A stretch of DNA of 64,000 nucleotides. Origin: Erwinia tasmaniensis Et1/99 (GTDB lineage Bacteria > Pseudomonadota > Gammaproteobacteria > Enterobacterales > Enterobacteriaceae). The notes below the pieces were generated by a model. The model did not search any database and had not been told where the DNA came from. It was given only the letters and a program-made list of their open reading frames with translations. Shown in pieces: positions 15,110 to 24,702 of the stretch (the first letter of the stretch is position 1; each line of letters starts with the position of its first letter). Location of the stretch: the NCBI RefSeq assembly GCF_000026185.1, contig NC_010694.1, positions 2,728,001 through 2,792,000 on the forward strand, given 5' to 3'. The position numbers were made by a program, and so were the translations under genes.

Positions 15110-16126
15110 ATGAAAGCTGCTGTCGTCACTCACGATCATCAGGTTGATGTGGTAGAGAAAACCCTCCGCGCGTTGCAACATGGCGAAGCCCTGCTCACTA
15201 TGGAGTGTTGCGGGGTCTGTCACACCGACCTGCACGTCAAAAACGGGGATTTTGGCGATAAGACCGGCGTTATCCTCGGTCACGAAGGGATTGGCGTTGT
15301 CAAATCTGTGGGTCCAGGCGTCACCTCCCTTAAGCCAGGCGACCGTGCCAGCGTGGCGTGGTTTTTCAAAGGCTGCGGCCATTGTGAATACTGCAACAGC
15401 GGCAATGAAACGCTGTGCCGCGAGGTTGTCAACGCCGGTTATACGGCCGATGGCGGCATGGCCGAAGAGTGTATCGTGGCGGCGGATTATGCCGTGAAGG
15501 TGCCTGACGGTCTCGATTCCGCGGTGGCCAGCAGCATCACCTGCGCCGGGGTCACCACCTATAAGGCGGTCAAAATCTCCGGCATCACCCCCGGGAAATG
15601 GCTGGTTGTTTATGGCCTTGGTGGCTTAGGTAATCTTGCGCTGCAATACGCAAAAAACGTGTTTAATGCCAGGGTTATCGCCGTTGACGTCAGCGATGCC
15701 CAGCTGAAATTTGCCGAAGAGATGGGGGCCGATATGGTGATCAACTCACGCAATGAAGACGCGGCAAAGCTCATTCAGCAACGCACGGGGGGCGCACATG
15801 CGGCGGTAGTCACGGCGGTTGCCAAAGCGGCGTTTAACTCTGCGGTGGATGCGATGCGCGCCGGCGGCCGTATTGTGGCAGTCGGACTGCCGTCTGAATC
15901 AATGAGCCTGAATATCCCGCGCCTGGTGCTGGACGGCATCCAGGTCGTGGGCTCGCTGGTCGGCACGCGTGAAGATTTAGCTGAAGCCTTCCAGTTCGCG
16001 GCTGAAGGCAAGGTGGTACCCAAAGTTACCCGCCGTCCGCTACAGGATATCAACGCGATCTTCCATGAAATGGAGAGCGGCAAAATCGTTGGCCGTATGG
16101 TGATTGACTTTAACCGTACTCATTAA
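15110..16126 (+). CDS. adhP: Zinc-dependent alcohol dehydrogenase, AdhP type
   Basis: 338 residues. Catalytic zinc ligands are in [10 protein letters not shown] near residue 36, with the GHEGIGVV signature following. Structural zinc cysteines lie in [15 protein letters not shown]. The NAD-binding motif is [14 protein letters not shown] near 173. It oxidises ethanol and other primary alcohols or reduces aldehydes in the cytosol. It is monocistronic, with a strong ribosome site (GAAGAGGT) and a terminator shared with cysS. Substrate preference cannot be read from sequence. Confidence 0.93.
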   Translation: MKAAVVTHDHQVDVVEKTLRALQHGEALLTMECCGVCHTDLHVKNGDFGDKTGVILGHEGIGVVKSVGPGVTSLKPGDRASVAWFFKGCGHCEYCNSGNETLCREVVNAGYTADGGMAEECIVAADYAVKVPDGLDSAVASSITCAGVTTYKAVKISGITPGKWLVVYGLGGLGNLALQYAKNVFNARVIAVDVSDAQLKFAEEMGADMVINSRNEDAAKLIQQRTGGAHAAVVTAVAKAAFNSAVDAMRAGGRIVAVGLPSESMSLNIPRLVLDGIQVVGSLVGTREDLAEAFQFAAEGKVVPKVTRRPLQDINAIFHEMESGKIVGRMVIDFNRTH

Positions 16127-16166
16127 ACCCGCGCCGTACTGATTAAAAGCCATAGCCCACAAAAAA

Positions 16167-16184
16167 GCCCTGAAAGTTCAGGGC
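16167..16184. terminator. Bidirectional terminator between adhP and cysS
   Basis: GCCCTGAA and TTCAGGGC form a perfect 8-bp stem with a two-base loop. A-run on the left and T-run on the right make it usable from both sides. Confidence 0.88.
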
Positions 16185-16205
16185 TTTTCATATACTCACT
16201 TCAAC

Positions 16206-17594
16206 TTATTTGCGGCGCCAGCGGGTGCCACCGGCACCGTCTTCCAGCACGATGCCCATCTCGTTCAGACGGTCACGCGCCACGTCGGCCTGCGCCCAGT
16301 TTTTCTCGTTGCGTGCATCGATACGCATCTGGATCAGCGCTTCGATCTGCGCCACTTCTTCATCGTTGCTGTTGGCACCGCTTTGCAAGAACTGCTCCGG
16401 GTCCTGCTCCAGCAGGCCCAGTACGCCGCCCAGCACGCGCAGGCGCGCCGCCAGGCCATCTGCCGCCGCCGGGGCTTCCGCCTTCATGCGGTTAACTTCA
16501 CGCGCTAAATCGAACAGCGCCGAATAGGCTTCAGGCGTATTAAAGTCATCATCCATCGCCTCACGGAAGCGCGTCTCAAACTCTTCACCGCCGGCCGGGG
16601 TAGCACCGGTATCCGTGTTACGCAGCGCGATATACAGGCGCTCCAGCGCTGAACGCGCCTGGTTGAGGTTATCTTCGCCGTAGTTCAGCTGGCTGCGATA
16701 GTGGCCGGACATCAGGAAGTAGCGCACCGTCTCAGCATCGTAATGCTCCAGCACATCGCGCACGGTAAAGAAGTTGTTCAGCGATTTCGACATTTTTTCA
16801 CGGTCAATCATCACCATGCCGGAATGCATCCAGTAGTTCACATACGGGCCATCGTGAGCGCAGGTGGACTGGGCAATCTCGTTCTCATGGTGCGGGAACA
16901 TAAGGTCAGAGCCGCCGCCGTGAATATCGAAGTGCTCACCCAGCTGCTTGCAGTTCATCGCCGAGCACTCAATGTGCCAGCCCGGCCGGCCGTTGCCCCA
17001 CGGAGACGCCCAGCCGGGTTCGTCGGCTTTAGACATTTTCCACAGCACGAAGTCCATCGGGTTGCGCTTCACGTCGGCAGCCACCTCAACGCGCGCGCCG
17101 GCCTGTAGCTGATCCAGATCCTGACGCGACAACGAACCGTACTGCGGGTCACTGTCGACGGAGAACATCACATCGCCATTGCTGGCAACATAGGCATGCT
17201 CACGGGCAATCAGCTTCTCAACCAGCTCGACGATCTCGGTAATATGGCGCGTGGCGCGTGGCTCAAGGTCCGGCGGCAAAATATTCAGCGCGGCGAAGTC
17301 CTTGTGCATTTCGCCAATCATACGGTTGGTCAGCTGCTCAATGGATTCGCCGTTCTCCTGCGCACGTTTGATAATTTTGTCATCGATATCGGTGATGTTA
17401 CGCACATATTTCAGCTGATAGCCGCTGTAGCGCAGGTAGCGCGCCACCACATCAAAGGCGGCAAAGGTTCTGCCGTGGCCGATATGGCACAGGTCGTAAA
17501 CGGTAATACCACACACGTACATGCCGATTTTACCGGCATGTATGGGTTTAAATTCCTCTTTTTGACGACTCAGGGTGTTGTAAATCTTTAGCAT
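16206..17594 (-). CDS. cysS: Cysteinyl-tRNA synthetase
   Basis: 462 residues (461 in E. coli). Class I signature CHIGHGRTF near residue 36 and KMSKS ([12 protein letters not shown]) near 267 form the ATP site. Zinc ligands are the Cys of CGITVYD (about 28), the Cys of the HIECSAMNC segment and the His of HHENEIAQ. It charges tRNA-Cys in the cytosol. The gene is divergent from ppiB across 236 bases that hold both promoters. Confidence 0.97.
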   Translation of the reverse strand: MLKIYNTLSRQKEEFKPIHAGKIGMYVCGITVYDLCHIGHGRTFAAFDVVARYLRYSGYQLKYVRNITDIDDKIIKRAQENGESIEQLTNRMIGEMHKDFAALNILPPDLEPRATRHITEIVELVEKLIAREHAYVASNGDVMFSVDSDPQYGSLSRQDLDQLQAGARVEVAADVKRNPMDFVLWKMSKADEPGWASPWGNGRPGWHIECSAMNCKQLGEHFDIHGGGSDLMFPHHENEIAQSTCAHDGPYVNYWMHSGMVMIDREKMSKSLNNFFTVRDVLEHYDAETVRYFLMSGHYRSQLNYGEDNLNQARSALERLYIALRNTDTGATPAGGEEFETRFREAMDDDFNTPEAYSALFDLAREVNRMKAEAPAAADGLAARLRVLGGVLGLLEQDPEQFLQSGANSNDEEVAQIEALIQMRIDARNEKNWAQADVARDRLNEMGIVLEDGAGGTRWRRK

Positions 17595-17830
17595 TGAGAC
17601 ATTCCGTTTTAAGCGTGTGTGGGTTAACGATAAGCAGGTTAATGAGACATTCTGACGTATTTTTTCGTGCAGCGCTACGCAAAGCAGGGTTATCCGCCAG
17701 CCCCGTTATGCAGCATTGCTGACGAGCTATCACAATTTGTGATATAAAAGCCGTCTGCCGCCAGGGGAGGACTTTTGTCTGCACTTCCGGCGCCCACTGT
17801 TAAATACTGCAACCCTGACAGGATGAGAAA

Positions 17831-18325
17831 ATGGTTACTTTCCAGACTAATCATGGCGATATCGTCATCAAAACTTTTGACGATAAGGCCCCGGCTACCG
17901 TAAAAAACTTCCTTGAATACTGCCGCGAAGGCTTTTACGACAACACCATCTTTCACCGTGTGATCAACGGTTTTATGGTCCAGGGCGGTGGTTTTGAGCC
18001 AGGCATGAAGCAGAAAGACACCAAAGATGAGATCCGTAACGAAGCCAGCAACGGCCTGAAAAACACCAAAGGCACTTTGGCAATGGCGCGTACCCAGGCA
18101 CCACACTCGGCGACCGCCCAGTTCTTTATCAACGTGGCCGACAACGACTTCCTGAACTTCCGTGACGAAAGCCTCCAGGGCTGGGGTTACTGCGTGTTCG
18201 CTGAAGTGGTTGAAGGGATGGACGTGGTTGAGAAGATCAAAGCCGTCTCTACCGGCCGCAGCGGCATGCATCAGGATGTGCCAAAAGATGACGTGATCAT
18301 TCAGAAAGTGACCGTCAGCGAATAA
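17831..18325 (+). CDS. ppiB: Peptidyl-prolyl cis-trans isomerase B (cyclophilin)
   Basis: 164 residues, the E. coli length. The cyclophilin active-site motif [14 protein letters not shown] lies near 44-57, with further conserved residues in GTLAMART and [10 protein letters not shown]. There is no signal peptide, so it is the cytosolic enzyme. It overlaps lpxH by one base (TAATG), a conserved pair. Confidence 0.96.
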   Translation: MVTFQTNHGDIVIKTFDDKAPATVKNFLEYCREGFYDNTIFHRVINGFMVQGGGFEPGMKQKDTKDEIRNEASNGLKNTKGTLAMARTQAPHSATAQFFINVADNDFLNFRDESLQGWGYCVFAEVVEGMDVVEKIKAVSTGRSGMHQDVPKDDVIIQKVTVSE

Positions 18326-19041
18326 TGCCGCACACGCTGTTTATCGCAGATCTCCATCTGTGTTCTGAAGAACCGGCAATCACTGCCGGTTTTCTGCATT
18401 TTTTGCGACGTGAAGCACAGCACGCCGATGCGCTGTATATTCTGGGCGACCTGTTTGAAGCCTGGATTGGTGACGACGATCCCAACCCGCTGCATGCAGA
18501 GATTGCTCTGGCACTGCGCCAGCTCGATATCCCCTGCTACTTTATTCACGGTAATCGCGACTTTCTGCTGGGCAAGCGCTTTGCTCGTGCGTCCGGCATG
18601 ACGCTGCTGCCGGAAGAACAGGTGCTGGAACTGTATGGAAAACGTCTGCTGATCATGCACGGCGATACGCTGTGCACTGACGATAGCGGCTATCAGCGTT
18701 TTCGTCAGAAGGTACAGCAGCGCTGGCTGCAAAAGCTGTTCCTCGCCCTGCCGCTGTTTGTGCGCCAGCGTATCGCGTTAAAAATGCGTGACGGGAGTAA
18801 ACAGGCAAACAGCAGTAAAGATATGGCGATCATGGACGTTAACCCGCAGACGGTAACGGAGACGATGGTTCGTCACAACACGCCGCTGCTGATCCACGGC
18901 CATACGCATCGCCCGGCGGTACACCCGCTTGAAATCAATGACCGGCCGGCACAACGCCTGGTGCTGGGAGCCTGGCACCAGCAAGGCTCTATGATAAGAG
19001 TCAGCGCCGATGAAACCCGGCTGATTTCCTTCCCCTTCTGA
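18325..19041 (+). CDS. lpxH: UDP-2,3-diacylglucosamine diphosphatase LpxH
   Basis: 238 residues (240 in E. coli). The metallophosphoesterase motifs are all visible: DLHL near 9, [10 protein letters not shown] near 40, GNRDF near 79, HGDT near 113 and HGHTHRP near 195. It removes UMP from UDP-2,3-diacylglucosamine to give lipid X in lipid A synthesis at the inner membrane face. Translation is coupled to ppiB. Confidence 0.96.
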   Translation: MPHTLFIADLHLCSEEPAITAGFLHFLRREAQHADALYILGDLFEAWIGDDDPNPLHAEIALALRQLDIPCYFIHGNRDFLLGKRFARASGMTLLPEEQVLELYGKRLLIMHGDTLCTDDSGYQRFRQKVQQRWLQKLFLALPLFVRQRIALKMRDGSKQANSSKDMAIMDVNPQTVTETMVRHNTPLLIHGHTHRPAVHPLEINDRPAQRLVLGAWHQQGSMIRVSADETRLISFPF

Positions 19042-19067
19042 AGCGCTATTAGCGGCCATTTCGCGCT

Positions 19068-19083
19068 ACGCAACCGTTTTCCT
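19068..19083. promoter_or_regulatory. PurR operator candidate upstream of purEK
   Basis: ACGCAACCGTTTTCCT fits the PurR consensus ACGCAAACGTTTNCNT with one mismatch in the left half, and lies about 100 bases before purE, where PurR controls purEK in E. coli. Confidence 0.8.
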
Positions 19084-19180
19084 TGCCGCGCAGTCGTGAT
19101 ATTCTCTCTGCCCTTCCCACCCGGTAGCCAGCCTCTGCGCTGCCACGGTGACGTTTTACAATCACAGGAGTCAGACCCGC

Positions 19181-19690
19181 ATGTCATCCAACGCCACACC
19201 GGCCCGCATTGCTATTGTTATGGGTTCCAAAAGTGACTGGGCCACCATGCAGTTTGCTGCGGAAGTCCTCACCAGCCTGGACGTTCCGTTTCACTGTGAA
19301 GTGGTGTCAGCCCACCGCACGCCGGACAAGCTGTTCAGCTTTGCCGAACAGGCGACGGATAACGGATATCAGGTGATTATTGCGGGTGCAGGCGGCGCGG
19401 CGCATCTGCCGGGGATGCTGGCGGCGAAAACGCTGGTGCCGGTACTCGGCGTGCCGGTACAGAGCGCCGCGCTGAGCGGGGTCGACAGCCTGTATTCCAT
19501 CGTGCAGATGCCGCGCGGCATTCCGGTCGGCACGCTGGCGATTGGTAAAGCCGGGGCCGCCAACGCCGCCCTGCTGGCGGCGCAAATTCTCGCCCTGCAT
19601 GACGGTGGCCTGGCGCTGCGCCTCGCGAACTGGCGACAGGCGCAGACGGACGAGGTGCTGAACAACCCGGATCCGCGGGAGGAAGCATGA
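19181..19690 (+). CDS. purE: N5-carboxyaminoimidazole ribonucleotide mutase PurE
   Basis: 169 residues from ATG 19181, the E. coli length; the longer frame from 19148 has no ribosome site, while AGGAGTCAG stands before 19181. Motifs are GSKSDW near 16 and the active-site SAHRTPDK near 47, with the Gly-rich [12 protein letters not shown] near 73. It converts N5-CAIR to CAIR in purine synthesis. It overlaps purK by four bases (ATGA). Confidence 0.97.
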   Translation: MSSNATPARIAIVMGSKSDWATMQFAAEVLTSLDVPFHCEVVSAHRTPDKLFSFAEQATDNGYQVIIAGAGGAAHLPGMLAAKTLVPVLGVPVQSAALSGVDSLYSIVQMPRGIPVGTLAIGKAGAANAALLAAQILALHDGGLALRLANWRQAQTDEVLNNPDPREEA

Positions 19691-20754
19691 AGCCGGTCTG
19701 CGTATTAGGCAACGGTCAGCTCGGGCGCATGCTGCGCCAGGCCGCTGAACCGTTGGGGATCACCGTTTATCCGGTCGGCCTGGATGCCGAACCACAGGCG
19801 CTGCCGATTGCGCAAAGCGTCATCACCGCCGAGATTGAACGTTGGCCGGAAACCGCGCTGACACGGGAACTGGCCGATCATCGCGCCTTTGTTAACCGCG
19901 ATATCTTCCCGCTGCTGGCAGATCGCCTGACGCAGAAGCAGCTGCTCGACCGTCTGGGCCTGGCAACGGCCCCCTGGCAGCTGCTCTCCTCGTCCGACCA
20001 ATGGCCGCAGGTGTTTTCTGACCTCGGTGAACTGGCGATCGTCAAACGCCGCACCGGCGGCTACGACGGCCGTGGCCAGTGGCGTCTGCGCGTCCACGAA
20101 ACCGCTACGCTGCCGGGTGAATGTTACGGCGACTGTATCGTCGAACGGGGTATCAATTTTTCAGGTGAAATGTCGCTGGTCGGCGCGCGCGGCCATGACG
20201 GCAGCACGGTGTTCTACCCGCTGACTCATAACCTGCATCAGGACGGTATTCTGCGCACCAGCGTTGTGCTGCCAGCCGTCGATGCACAGCACCAACAGCA
20301 GGCTGAGCGCATGCTGTCGGCGATTATGAATGAGCTGAACTACGTTGGCGTCATGGCGATGGAGTGCTTTGTGGTGCCGGAAGGCCTGCTGATCAATGAG
20401 CTGGCACCCCGCGTGCATAACAGCGGTCACTGGACGCAAAACGGCGCGTCCATCAGCCAGTTTGAACTGCATCTGCGCGCCATTCTCAACCTGCCGCTGC
20501 CTGCCCCGGTGGTCAATACCCCGGCAGTCATGGTCAACCTGATCGGCACCGATCTCAATACGGCATGGCTCAGCGAGCCGCTGGTGCACCTGCACTGGTA
20601 TGAGAAAGAGGTGCGTGCCGGGCGTAAAGTCGGCCATCTTAACCTGGCTGATGCCAGCCCACGGGCACTGAGCAGCGCGCTCACTGCTCTGGTGCCCATG
20701 CTGCCTGCGGAATATGCCAGCGGTATCGCCTGGGCCGTGGATAAACTCGCCTAA
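19687..20754 (+). CDS. purK: N5-carboxyaminoimidazole ribonucleotide synthase PurK
   Basis: 355 residues, as in E. coli. ATP-grasp fold: [12 protein letters not shown] at the N-terminus, [15 protein letters not shown] in the ATP lid near 115-130, and [14 protein letters not shown] near 240. It uses ATP and bicarbonate to make N5-CAIR from AIR, the substrate of PurE. It ends 64 bases before the convergent ybbP. Confidence 0.97.
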   Translation: MKPVCVLGNGQLGRMLRQAAEPLGITVYPVGLDAEPQALPIAQSVITAEIERWPETALTRELADHRAFVNRDIFPLLADRLTQKQLLDRLGLATAPWQLLSSSDQWPQVFSDLGELAIVKRRTGGYDGRGQWRLRVHETATLPGECYGDCIVERGINFSGEMSLVGARGHDGSTVFYPLTHNLHQDGILRTSVVLPAVDAQHQQQAERMLSAIMNELNYVGVMAMECFVVPEGLLINELAPRVHNSGHWTQNGASISQFELHLRAILNLPLPAPVVNTPAVMVNLIGTDLNTAWLSEPLVHLHWYEKEVRAGRKVGHLNLADASPRALSSALTALVPMLPAEYASGIAWAVDKLA

Positions 20755-20764
20755 GCCAGTAACC

Positions 20765-20800
20765 CGGCGGGCTGCAAAAATGAAAATTTCACGCCCGCCG
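20765..20800. terminator. Possible bidirectional terminator between purK and ybbP
   Basis: CGGCGGGC (20765-20772) and GCCCGCCG (20793-20800) are perfect arms, with an inner TGAAA/TTTCA pair. No T-run directly follows, so strength is doubtful. Confidence 0.45.
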
Positions 20801-20817
20801 CGTCATACGGCTCCCCG

Positions 20818-23235
20818 TCAGCCCGCTTCATACCTGCGGAACAGCGCCCTGCCCTTCAGCAGGCGCACGCCCAGCCAGCCGCCGCACAGCGACAGCAGCA
20901 GCGCGCCGGTTAACGGCAGCGCCAGCCACAGCACAAAGTCCGGCTGCCACGGGAAGTCAAACACCTTGCGCTGCAATCCCCACAGCGCCACCTCAGCCCC
21001 GATGGTCGCCGCCACGCCCGATACCACGCCAAGCAGCGCAAACTCGCACCACAGCGTGGTACGCAGCAGCTTCTTGCTGGCGCCCAGCGTACGGTAGACC
21101 ACCAGCTCCTGACGCCGCTGATGCATTCCGACCTGGATCTGTGCCAACAGCAGCAGCACGCCACAGGCGGTCACCAGCACCACCATGATCTCCAGCGCCT
21201 GACTCACCTGCGCCAGCACCTGTCCTATCTGGCGTAAGATCGTGCCAATATCCAGCAGGCTTAAGGTTGGAAACTGGCGGTTGAGCTGCGCCAGCAGCGC
21301 GTTATTGTCATTGACGCGGAAGCTGGTCAGCCAGCTCTGCGGCTGATTGTCGAGCGCGCCGGGCGGGAAAATGATAAAGAAGTTGGGCTTCAGGCTTTCC
21401 CAGTCCACCTTACGCAGACTGCTGATTTTAGCGCTGAACTGCTGGGTATCCCCGGTAAAGGTTAACGTATCGCCCAGCTTCACTCCCAGCCGTTCGGCCA
21501 GCCCCTGTTCTATCGAGACTTCGCCTTTCTGCGGCGGCCAGCTGCCTGCGGTCAACGGGTTGTGCCCCGGCAGGTCTTTTAGCCAGGTCAGATTCAGTTC
21601 ACGGTTGAGCGATTCATCCCGTGCCGGATCTGCCGGCTGCTGATTAATGCCGGTTAGTCGTGCGCGCACCACCGGGTAGAAGGTTTCCGGCTGCACCTGA
21701 TGCCGTTGCAGGAAAGACGTCACCTGCGGCACCTGTTGCGCGGTGATATTGAGCAGGAAGTAGTTCGGGCTGTCCGGCGGCAGCTGCTGCTGCCACCGGT
21801 CCAGCAGATCGCCACGCATCACCAGCAGCAGCGCCAGCAGCATAAACGACAGCGAAAATGCCGCCAGCTGGCTAAGGGTGGTCCAGGGCTGGCGCAGCAG
21901 GCGGTTAACCGCCAGGCGAAACGCCAGATTGCGCAGCGTCAGGCGCCTAAGCAGCAGCAGGCCGCCCCAGCCAATGGCCCCCAGCAGCAATGACAGCAGC
22001 ACAATCCCCGCCACCAGCGCCCACAGCAGCTTGCTTCCCCCCACCAACAGCGCCAGCAGGCCGATCACCACCAGCAACATGGCTGGCAGGTAGAACTTCA
22101 GCGGCCAGATATTCGCCACCGCGTCACGGCGCAGCACGCGCAGCGGCTGGGTGGCCAGCAGCAGGCGATACGGCCGGAGTCCTACCAGCAGCGAAATAGT
22201 AAACAACGACCCCAGCGCCCACAGCCACGGCCAGCCGCTGGCGGCCGGTAACTCTCCCGGTAACACCGGGCGCAGCATGCGCAGCAGCAGGGTTTCAAAA
22301 CCGAGGCCGATTGCGCTACCGACCACTCCAGCCAATAGCAGTACCGCCAGCCACTGGCCGACGATCAGCTTACGCAGGGCGTAGCGGTTTGCGCCCAGCG
22401 TTTTCAACACCGCCACCAGATCGTAACGGCTGCGGCAATAGTGGTTCATCGCCACCGTCACTGCGGCAATCGCCAGCATCAGCGTCAGCAGGGCCGACAG
22501 CAGCAGAAACTGCTGGGCGCGCTGCATCGATTTACCCAACGCGTCATCGGAGTTTTCAACGCTGACCCAGCGCTGTTCAGGGGTCAGTCGTGTGGCAATG
22601 TAGCTGTCATATCGCGCCAGCTGTGCCGGCGTACCGGAAAATTTATAGCGCCAGGTCACCCGACTGCCGGGCTGTACGGCGCCGGTTTTCTCCACATCGG
22701 CGAGGTTCATCAGCAGCCGTGGCGCGGTCTGAAACGGATTAAAGCCGGCGTCCGGCTCCTGAATCACCTCTCCGCCGATCCGCAGCGTGGTATCACCCAC
22801 GTCGAGGTTATCTCCGGCTTTACGATCCAGCAGATCCAGCAGGCGCGGCGCGGCCAGCACCGTACCTACCGCCGGTTTTAGCCCGGCGGGGGCGGTCGAC
22901 AGCAGGCCAAACATCGGGTAGAGGTCGTCCACCGCCTTGACCGAAGCCAGTTGCGGGGTATCGCCGGCAAAGGCCATGGTCATAAAGGTCAGCTGCCGCC
23001 CAATTTGCAGCCCTTCGGCCCGCGCCTGCTCCAGCCACTGCCCAGGCACCTCGTTGGCGCTGCTCAACGTGCGGTCACCGGCCATAAAATCACGGCTCTG
23101 CTGCGTCAACCCTTTTTCCATGCGGTCGCTCAGGGAGCCGAGCGCCAGCACGCAGGCCACCGCCAGCGTCAGCGCCAGCCAGACGATCAGCAGCGAGGGG
23201 GATTTCCACTCGCGCCAGAACCAGCGCCAGATCAT
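20818..23235 (-). CDS. ybbP: ABC transporter permease YbbP (FtsX-like)
   Basis: 805 residues from ATG 23235 ([10 protein letters not shown]), matching the family start; a longer frame begins four codons upstream. It has the MacB/FtsX-type plan: one N-terminal span, a large periplasmic part, three spans near 250-390, further spans, a second periplasmic part (about 470-640) and three C-terminal spans. It pairs with the ATPase YbbA, overlapping it by four bases (ATGA). The substrate is unknown; the tesA neighbourhood is conserved and suggests a link to lipid or acyl esters. Confidence 0.95.
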   Translation of the reverse strand: MIWRWFWREWKSPSLLIVWLALTLAVACVLALGSLSDRMEKGLTQQSRDFMAGDRTLSSANEVPGQWLEQARAEGLQIGRQLTFMTMAFAGDTPQLASVKAVDDLYPMFGLLSTAPAGLKPAVGTVLAAPRLLDLLDRKAGDNLDVGDTTLRIGGEVIQEPDAGFNPFQTAPRLLMNLADVEKTGAVQPGSRVTWRYKFSGTPAQLARYDSYIATRLTPEQRWVSVENSDDALGKSMQRAQQFLLLSALLTLMLAIAAVTVAMNHYCRSRYDLVAVLKTLGANRYALRKLIVGQWLAVLLLAGVVGSAIGLGFETLLLRMLRPVLPGELPAASGWPWLWALGSLFTISLLVGLRPYRLLLATQPLRVLRRDAVANIWPLKFYLPAMLLVVIGLLALLVGGSKLLWALVAGIVLLSLLLGAIGWGGLLLLRRLTLRNLAFRLAVNRLLRQPWTTLSQLAAFSLSFMLLALLLVMRGDLLDRWQQQLPPDSPNYFLLNITAQQVPQVTSFLQRHQVQPETFYPVVRARLTGINQQPADPARDESLNRELNLTWLKDLPGHNPLTAGSWPPQKGEVSIEQGLAERLGVKLGDTLTFTGDTQQFSAKISSLRKVDWESLKPNFFIIFPPGALDNQPQSWLTSFRVNDNNALLAQLNRQFPTLSLLDIGTILRQIGQVLAQVSQALEIMVVLVTACGVLLLLAQIQVGMHQRRQELVVYRTLGASKKLLRTTLWCEFALLGVVSGVAATIGAEVALWGLQRKVFDFPWQPDFVLWLALPLTGALLLSLCGGWLGVRLLKGRALFRRYEAG

Positions 23236-23918
23236 ACTTCCTCCCACAGCTTGCCGTCACGCAGACGCAGACGCCGATCGCAGCGCGCGGCCAGCTGCTC
23301 ATCGTGGGTAACAAGGATCAGGGTAGTGGCGTGATCCCGGTTCATGCTGAATAACAGGTCCACAATACGCTCGCCGGTTTTACGATCGAGATTGCCGGTG
23401 GGCTCATCGGCAAACAGCAGCGCCGAGCGACCGTTAAAGGCGCGGGCAAGCGCCACACGCTGCTGTTCACCGCCGGAAAGCTGGGCAGGTAAATGGTCAA
23501 GGCGCTCGCCGAGGCCAAGCTGGGCCAGCAGCGCGGCCGCCTGTTCACGGCTCTGCCTGTCGTTCTCACCGCGCAACAGCGCCGGTAGCTGCACGTTCTC
23601 ACGGGCGTTGAGGGTAGGCACCAGCATAAACGACTGGAAGACGAAACCGACATTTTGCGCGCGCAGCTCCGCCCGCTGTTCCTCATTCATTTTATGCAGC
23701 GGCTGGCCGAGCATCATGACTTCTCCCGCACTGCCGTCATCCAACCCGGCCAGGATCCCCAGCAGCGTCGACTTGCCCGATCCCGACTCGCCGATCAGGG
23801 CAATGGTTTCAGCCGGTTTGACAACCAGCTCAACACCGGTAAGGATTGAAAGCTGATGCTCACCCTGACCCACGGACTTACTAAGATGATGAACTTCAAG
23901 AATGTTTTCCGCTGGCAT
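23232..23918 (-). CDS. ybbA: ABC transporter ATPase YbbA (LolD/MacB type)
   Basis: 228 residues, E. coli length. Walker [10 protein letters not shown] near 42, Q-loop QSFMLVP, signature LSGGEQQR near 146, Walker [12 protein letters not shown]. It powers YbbP. Its first 33 bases overlap the start of tesA on the opposite strand, an arrangement also seen in E. coli. Confidence 0.95.
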   Translation of the reverse strand: MPAENILEVHHLSKSVGQGEHQLSILTGVELVVKPAETIALIGESGSGKSTLLGILAGLDDGSAGEVMMLGQPLHKMNEEQRAELRAQNVGFVFQSFMLVPTLNARENVQLPALLRGENDRQSREQAAALLAQLGLGERLDHLPAQLSGGEQQRVALARAFNGRSALLFADEPTGNLDRKTGERIVDLLFSMNRDHATTLILVTHDEQLAARCDRRLRLRDGKLWEEV

Positions 23919-24539
23919 TACCCGTTCCTGTTTTTAATGGCTTTTATGACGCTGCGCGCGGCGGCGGCGGATACGCTGCTGGTGCTGGGCGACAGTCTGA
24001 GCGCCGGTTACCGCATGTCCGCCAGCGCCGCGTGGCCCGCGTTACTCAATGAGAAATGGCAAAAATCCCCTGCTATCATTAACGGTAGCATAAGCGGCGA
24101 TACGACGGCACAGGGACTGGCCCGACTTTCGGCGCTGCTGGAGCAACATCAGCCGCGCTGGGTGCTGATTGAACTGGGTGGCAACGACGGTTTACGTGGG
24201 TTTCCTCCGCAGCAGGTTGAGCAGGATCTGAATCAGGCCATTGCTCAAATCCAGGCGGCAAAGGCGCAGCCGCTGCTGATGCAGGTGCGGCTACCGGCCA
24301 ACTACGGCAAGCGCTACACCGATTCATTTGCCGCCATTTATCCCAGACTGGCCAGTCAGCATGCGATCCCGCTGGTGCCGTTTTTTATGGAGCAGGTCTA
24401 TCTGAAGCCGGAATGGATGCAGGACGACGGCATCCACCCTAATCCATCGGCCCAGCCTTTTATTGCCGATCTGATGGCAAAACAGCTGGCTCCCTTAGTT
24501 AAGCATGAGGCATCGCGTAGCGTGGGGAATGACGGGTAA
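23886..24539 (+). CDS. tesA: Acyl-CoA thioesterase I / protease I / lysophospholipase L1 TesA
   Basis: 217 residues from ATG 23886 ([14 protein letters not shown], as in E. coli), with a signal peptide ending near AAAADT. SGNH-hydrolase blocks: GDSLSAGY with the catalytic Ser near 36, SISGDT, GGNDGLRG, and DGIHPN with the catalytic Asp and His. It is periplasmic and hydrolyses acyl thioesters and lysophospholipids. The C-terminus is longer than in E. coli by about nine residues. A clear terminator follows. Confidence 0.96.
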   Translation: MMNFKNVFRWHYPFLFLMAFMTLRAAAADTLLVLGDSLSAGYRMSASAAWPALLNEKWQKSPAIINGSISGDTTAQGLARLSALLEQHQPRWVLIELGGNDGLRGFPPQQVEQDLNQAIAQIQAAKAQPLLMQVRLPANYGKRYTDSFAAIYPRLASQHAIPLVPFFMEQVYLKPEWMQDDGIHPNPSAQPFIADLMAKQLAPLVKHEASRSVGNDG

Positions 24540-24597
24540 AGTTATGAAAAAAAGATCAAGTTAGATTAGTCGGGGGGAGTCATTTTATAACCTGTAG

Positions 24598-24628
24598 CGA
24601 TGTAGTGATTTTATCACTACATCGTTTT
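24598..24628 (+). terminator. Terminator after tesA
   Basis: CGATGTAGTGA (24598-24608) and TCACTACATCG (24614-24624) form a perfect 11-bp stem with a five-base loop, followed by TTTT. Confidence 0.85.
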
Positions 24629-24702
24629 CGATATACCATGGAAATTTGTTGCTATACTATCCGCCTGACTTAGTTTTTTATCCAATCGGAATAGATTAAG
24701 AA

